8,040 nucleotides of DNA from NCBI GenBank assembly GCA_013330015.1, contig DUJC01000174.1:1-8040 (forward strand), written 5' to 3'. Origin of the DNA: Candidatus Poseidoniaceae archaeon (GTDB lineage Archaea > Thermoplasmatota > Poseidoniia > Poseidoniales > Poseidoniaceae). Under the pieces are notes generated by a model. That model did no database searches and had not been told where the DNA came from. It saw only the letters and a list, made by a program, of their open reading frames with translations. A program made the translations under genes and the position numbers. Below, in pieces: positions 6,776-8,040 of the stretch (the stretch's first letter is position 1; each line of letters opens with the position of its first letter).

Positions 6776-7612
6776 CTAAAACAAATCATCCAAATTCGGC
6801 AATGATGGAACTGTCTCATCGGATTCAAGCAAATCGTCTAAATCAGGCATCTCTGGCAAACTGAGCGGGACAGGCTCGTCCAATTCAGGCAATTCGGGCA
6901 AAGGAATGTGAGCAGGTCCATCTGAAACAAACTCGGTCTTTGGCTCTCTGAACAACGATTGAGTTTCTTTTTGTTCTTCTTTTCCAGGCAGAGGAATATA
7001 GGCAGGACCTTCTGAAAGGAATTCACGATTTTCAACAATGACCTCATCTAGTTCGCTTGATTGGAGTTCAGATTCAAACGTCCTCGATTCAATGTCTGAA
7101 TTTCGCTCAGAAACAATCGATGCCGCATACGAACCCAATGCACCACTGGAAAGAAGCGCTGTTGCTGACTCGACCTCACGTGCATCAACCGATTTGGTTT
7201 CACCAACAATCGATGAGATAATGCTCGACGTCTTCGTAGTTACTGAACTAACAGATGTCGTCCCTACGTTTGTTGTACTTGATTCAAAATCCGCAATTTG
7301 TTCAGCTACACTGCGCTGCTTAGGAAGTTCTGGAACGGGTCGATCTTGACGGCACCAGACTGCAAGCAAACCGAGACTTATCGAAAGAACAAGCCAAATC
7401 CATTCTTGTGTCGACCAGCCGGTTGATGCCCAATAATCGTTCCTTTCTCCGGAAACAAACCCTTCAAACAGAGGTTTGAAAAGAACGCGTTGCCCCTCTT
7501 GCCCAGGATATTTTCCAAGGAACGCATTGCCTAACAATGCAATAATCGACATGCTCGTAACAGTGGTGGCAAACGCAGCGATTCGAGGCGCTCGTTGCTC
7601 CATGGCTTTCAC
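6776..7612 (-). CDS. Unknown two-helix membrane protein with long acidic, repeat-bearing tail
   Basis: No family is recognised. The 278-residue product has two hydrophobic segments (about 11-32 and 70-87) separated by a roughly 38-residue loop with KYPGQEGQ and a Trp-rich end. The second helix is followed by CRQDRPVPELPKQR. By the positive-inside rule this places the remaining roughly 190 residues in the cytoplasm. This tail looks disordered: a Ser/Thr-rich part (about 110-180), then an acidic, Pro-rich part. It contains two copies of EF(L/V)S(E/D)GPA(Y/H)IPLP (197-209 and 227-239, 30 residues apart), and ends with PDLDDLLE (256-263) and PNLDDLF (272-278), a second repeated acidic-hydrophobic motif. 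This design suggests a membrane-anchored tether whose short linear motifs bind a partner, which is inference. The start is GTG at 7612, one base after the folD stop; ATG at 7603 (M4) is an equally good alternative. It lies between folD and the PHP gene in a probable operon. Confidence 0.75.
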   Translation of the reverse strand: MKAMEQRAPRIAAFATTVTSMSIIALLGNAFLGKYPGQEGQRVLFKPLFEGFVSGERNDYWASTGWSTQEWIWLVLSISLGLLAVWCRQDRPVPELPKQRSVAEQIADFESSTTNVGTTSVSSVTTKTSSIISSIVGETKSVDAREVESATALLSSGALGSYAASIVSERNSDIESRTFESELQSSELDEVIVENREFLSEGPAYIPLPGKEEQKETQSLFREPKTEFVSDGPAHIPLPELPELDEPVPLSLPEMPDLDDLLESDETVPSLPNLDDLF

Positions 7613-7613
7613 A

Positions 7614-8040
7614 TCATGAACTCAAAAATTCTGCAGCAGTAACAGTGTTTGCCATCAGCATCGCTACTGTCATGGGGCCAACGCCACCTGGTACTGGCGA
7701 TAACAACGATGCATTCAACGCCACATCAGGGTGCACATCACCGGCAAGTCTCCATCCTCTCTCACGGCTGGAATCATCAACCCGATTGATACCAACATCA
7801 ACAACGATGGCTCCTTCCTTGACCCAGTCGGGTTGAACCATTTCAGGACGACCGACAGCAGCGACGATGACATCTGCTTGCAAGCATTCTAAACGAGCGT
7901 CTTTGGTTCTCGAGTGAACAATCGTAACGGTTGCATCAGCACCACGAGCAGCAAGCAAAAGCGCCTGTGGCATGCCTACGTTGAACGAACGACCGAGAAC
8001 AATGGCTTTCTTTCCGGTCAGGTCGACCTCAGCCCAGCGA
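7614..8040 (-). CDS. folD: Bifunctional methylenetetrahydrofolate dehydrogenase/cyclohydrolase FolD, C-terminal part (5'-partial)
   Basis: FolD interconverts 5,10-methylene- and 10-formyl-tetrahydrofolate, using NAD(P) as the hydride acceptor. The right edge cuts off the N-terminal catalytic domain. About 141 codons of the C-terminal nucleotide-binding domain remain, so the ATG at 7973 is internal. Visible motifs are [16 protein letters not shown] (the dinucleotide-binding GRSxxVG loop, at the edge of the window), [39 protein letters not shown] and [20 protein letters not shown] near the C-terminus. The last is the signature PGGVGPMT segment of FolD. Nothing is missing in the visible part. 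Its TGA is followed after one base by the GTG of the tail-protein gene, so folD is probably the upstream member of the minus-strand operon seen here. Folate-type one-carbon metabolism occurs in bacteria and in some archaea, so this gene alone does not settle the domain of life. Confidence 0.95.
   Translation of the reverse strand, partial: RWAEVDLTGKKAIVLGRSFNVGMPQALLLAARGADATVTIVHSRTKDARLECLQADVIVAAVGRPEMVQPDWVKEGAIVVDVGINRVDDSSRERGWRLAGDVHPDVALNASLLSPVPGGVGPMTVAMLMANTVTAAEFLSS

Noticed and set aside
7971..7973. ATG as the start of FolD.
   Set aside because: It lies inside the conserved GRSxxVGMP segment, and the reading frame continues to the right edge with FolD sequence.
1..8040. CRISPR arrays, tRNA or rRNA genes, insertion sequences, phage or defence genes.
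   Set aside because: No repeat arrays, RNA gene signatures, transposase motifs or terminal inverted repeats were seen; the window is ordinary compact chromosome.

Overview
The window is a compact stretch of a prokaryotic chromosome with seven protein-coding genes and almost no non-coding DNA. The longest gene-free stretch is about 100 bases. Composition is roughly balanced in GC. The gene content (an HAE3/MMPL-type RND protein, a divergent TatC, a PAP2 enzyme of the PSLH type, PHP, FolD), the tight packing and the lack of obvious Shine-Dalgarno sequences before the starts suggest a streamlined marine archaeon, most likely Marine Group II (Poseidoniales-like). This placement is inference: no rRNA or other phylogenetic marker is present.

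Layout: (1) 1-2306, plus strand, a large RND/MMPL membrane protein whose 5' end lies outside the window. (2) 2307-3455, minus strand, a glycerophosphodiester phosphodiesterase-like enzyme whose stop codon directly abuts the RND stop codon. (3) 3456-3555, a short divergent intergenic region that must hold the promoters for both sides. (4) 3556-5037, plus strand, a PAP2-family membrane enzyme with an added C-terminal extracytoplasmic domain. It is followed after 30 bases by (5) 5068-5886, TatC, and the two probably form an operon. (6) 5852-6733, minus strand, a PHP phosphoesterase whose 3' end overlaps the tatC 3' end by 35 bases. (7) 6776-7612, minus strand, a two-helix membrane protein of unknown function with a long acidic repeat-bearing tail. 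(8) 7614-8040, minus strand, the C-terminal part of FolD, truncated by the right edge. FolD, the tail protein and PHP are closely spaced and read in the same direction, so they are probably one transcription unit.

Functionally the left and centre are dominated by membrane and lipid-headgroup functions: an RND exporter, a phosphodiesterase for glycerophosphodiesters, a PAP2 phosphatase/transferase and Tat translocation. The right side holds housekeeping one-carbon metabolism and a nucleotide or small-phosphoester phosphatase.

The most striking observation is the phosphodiesterase. Its N-terminus begins at the PENT motif, and the catalytic HRG motif that normally comes just before PENT is missing there. 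A clear MIGHRGSG segment, which looks like the usual N-terminus of the family, sits instead at the extreme C-terminus. The simplest reading is a circularly permuted TIM-barrel GDPD.
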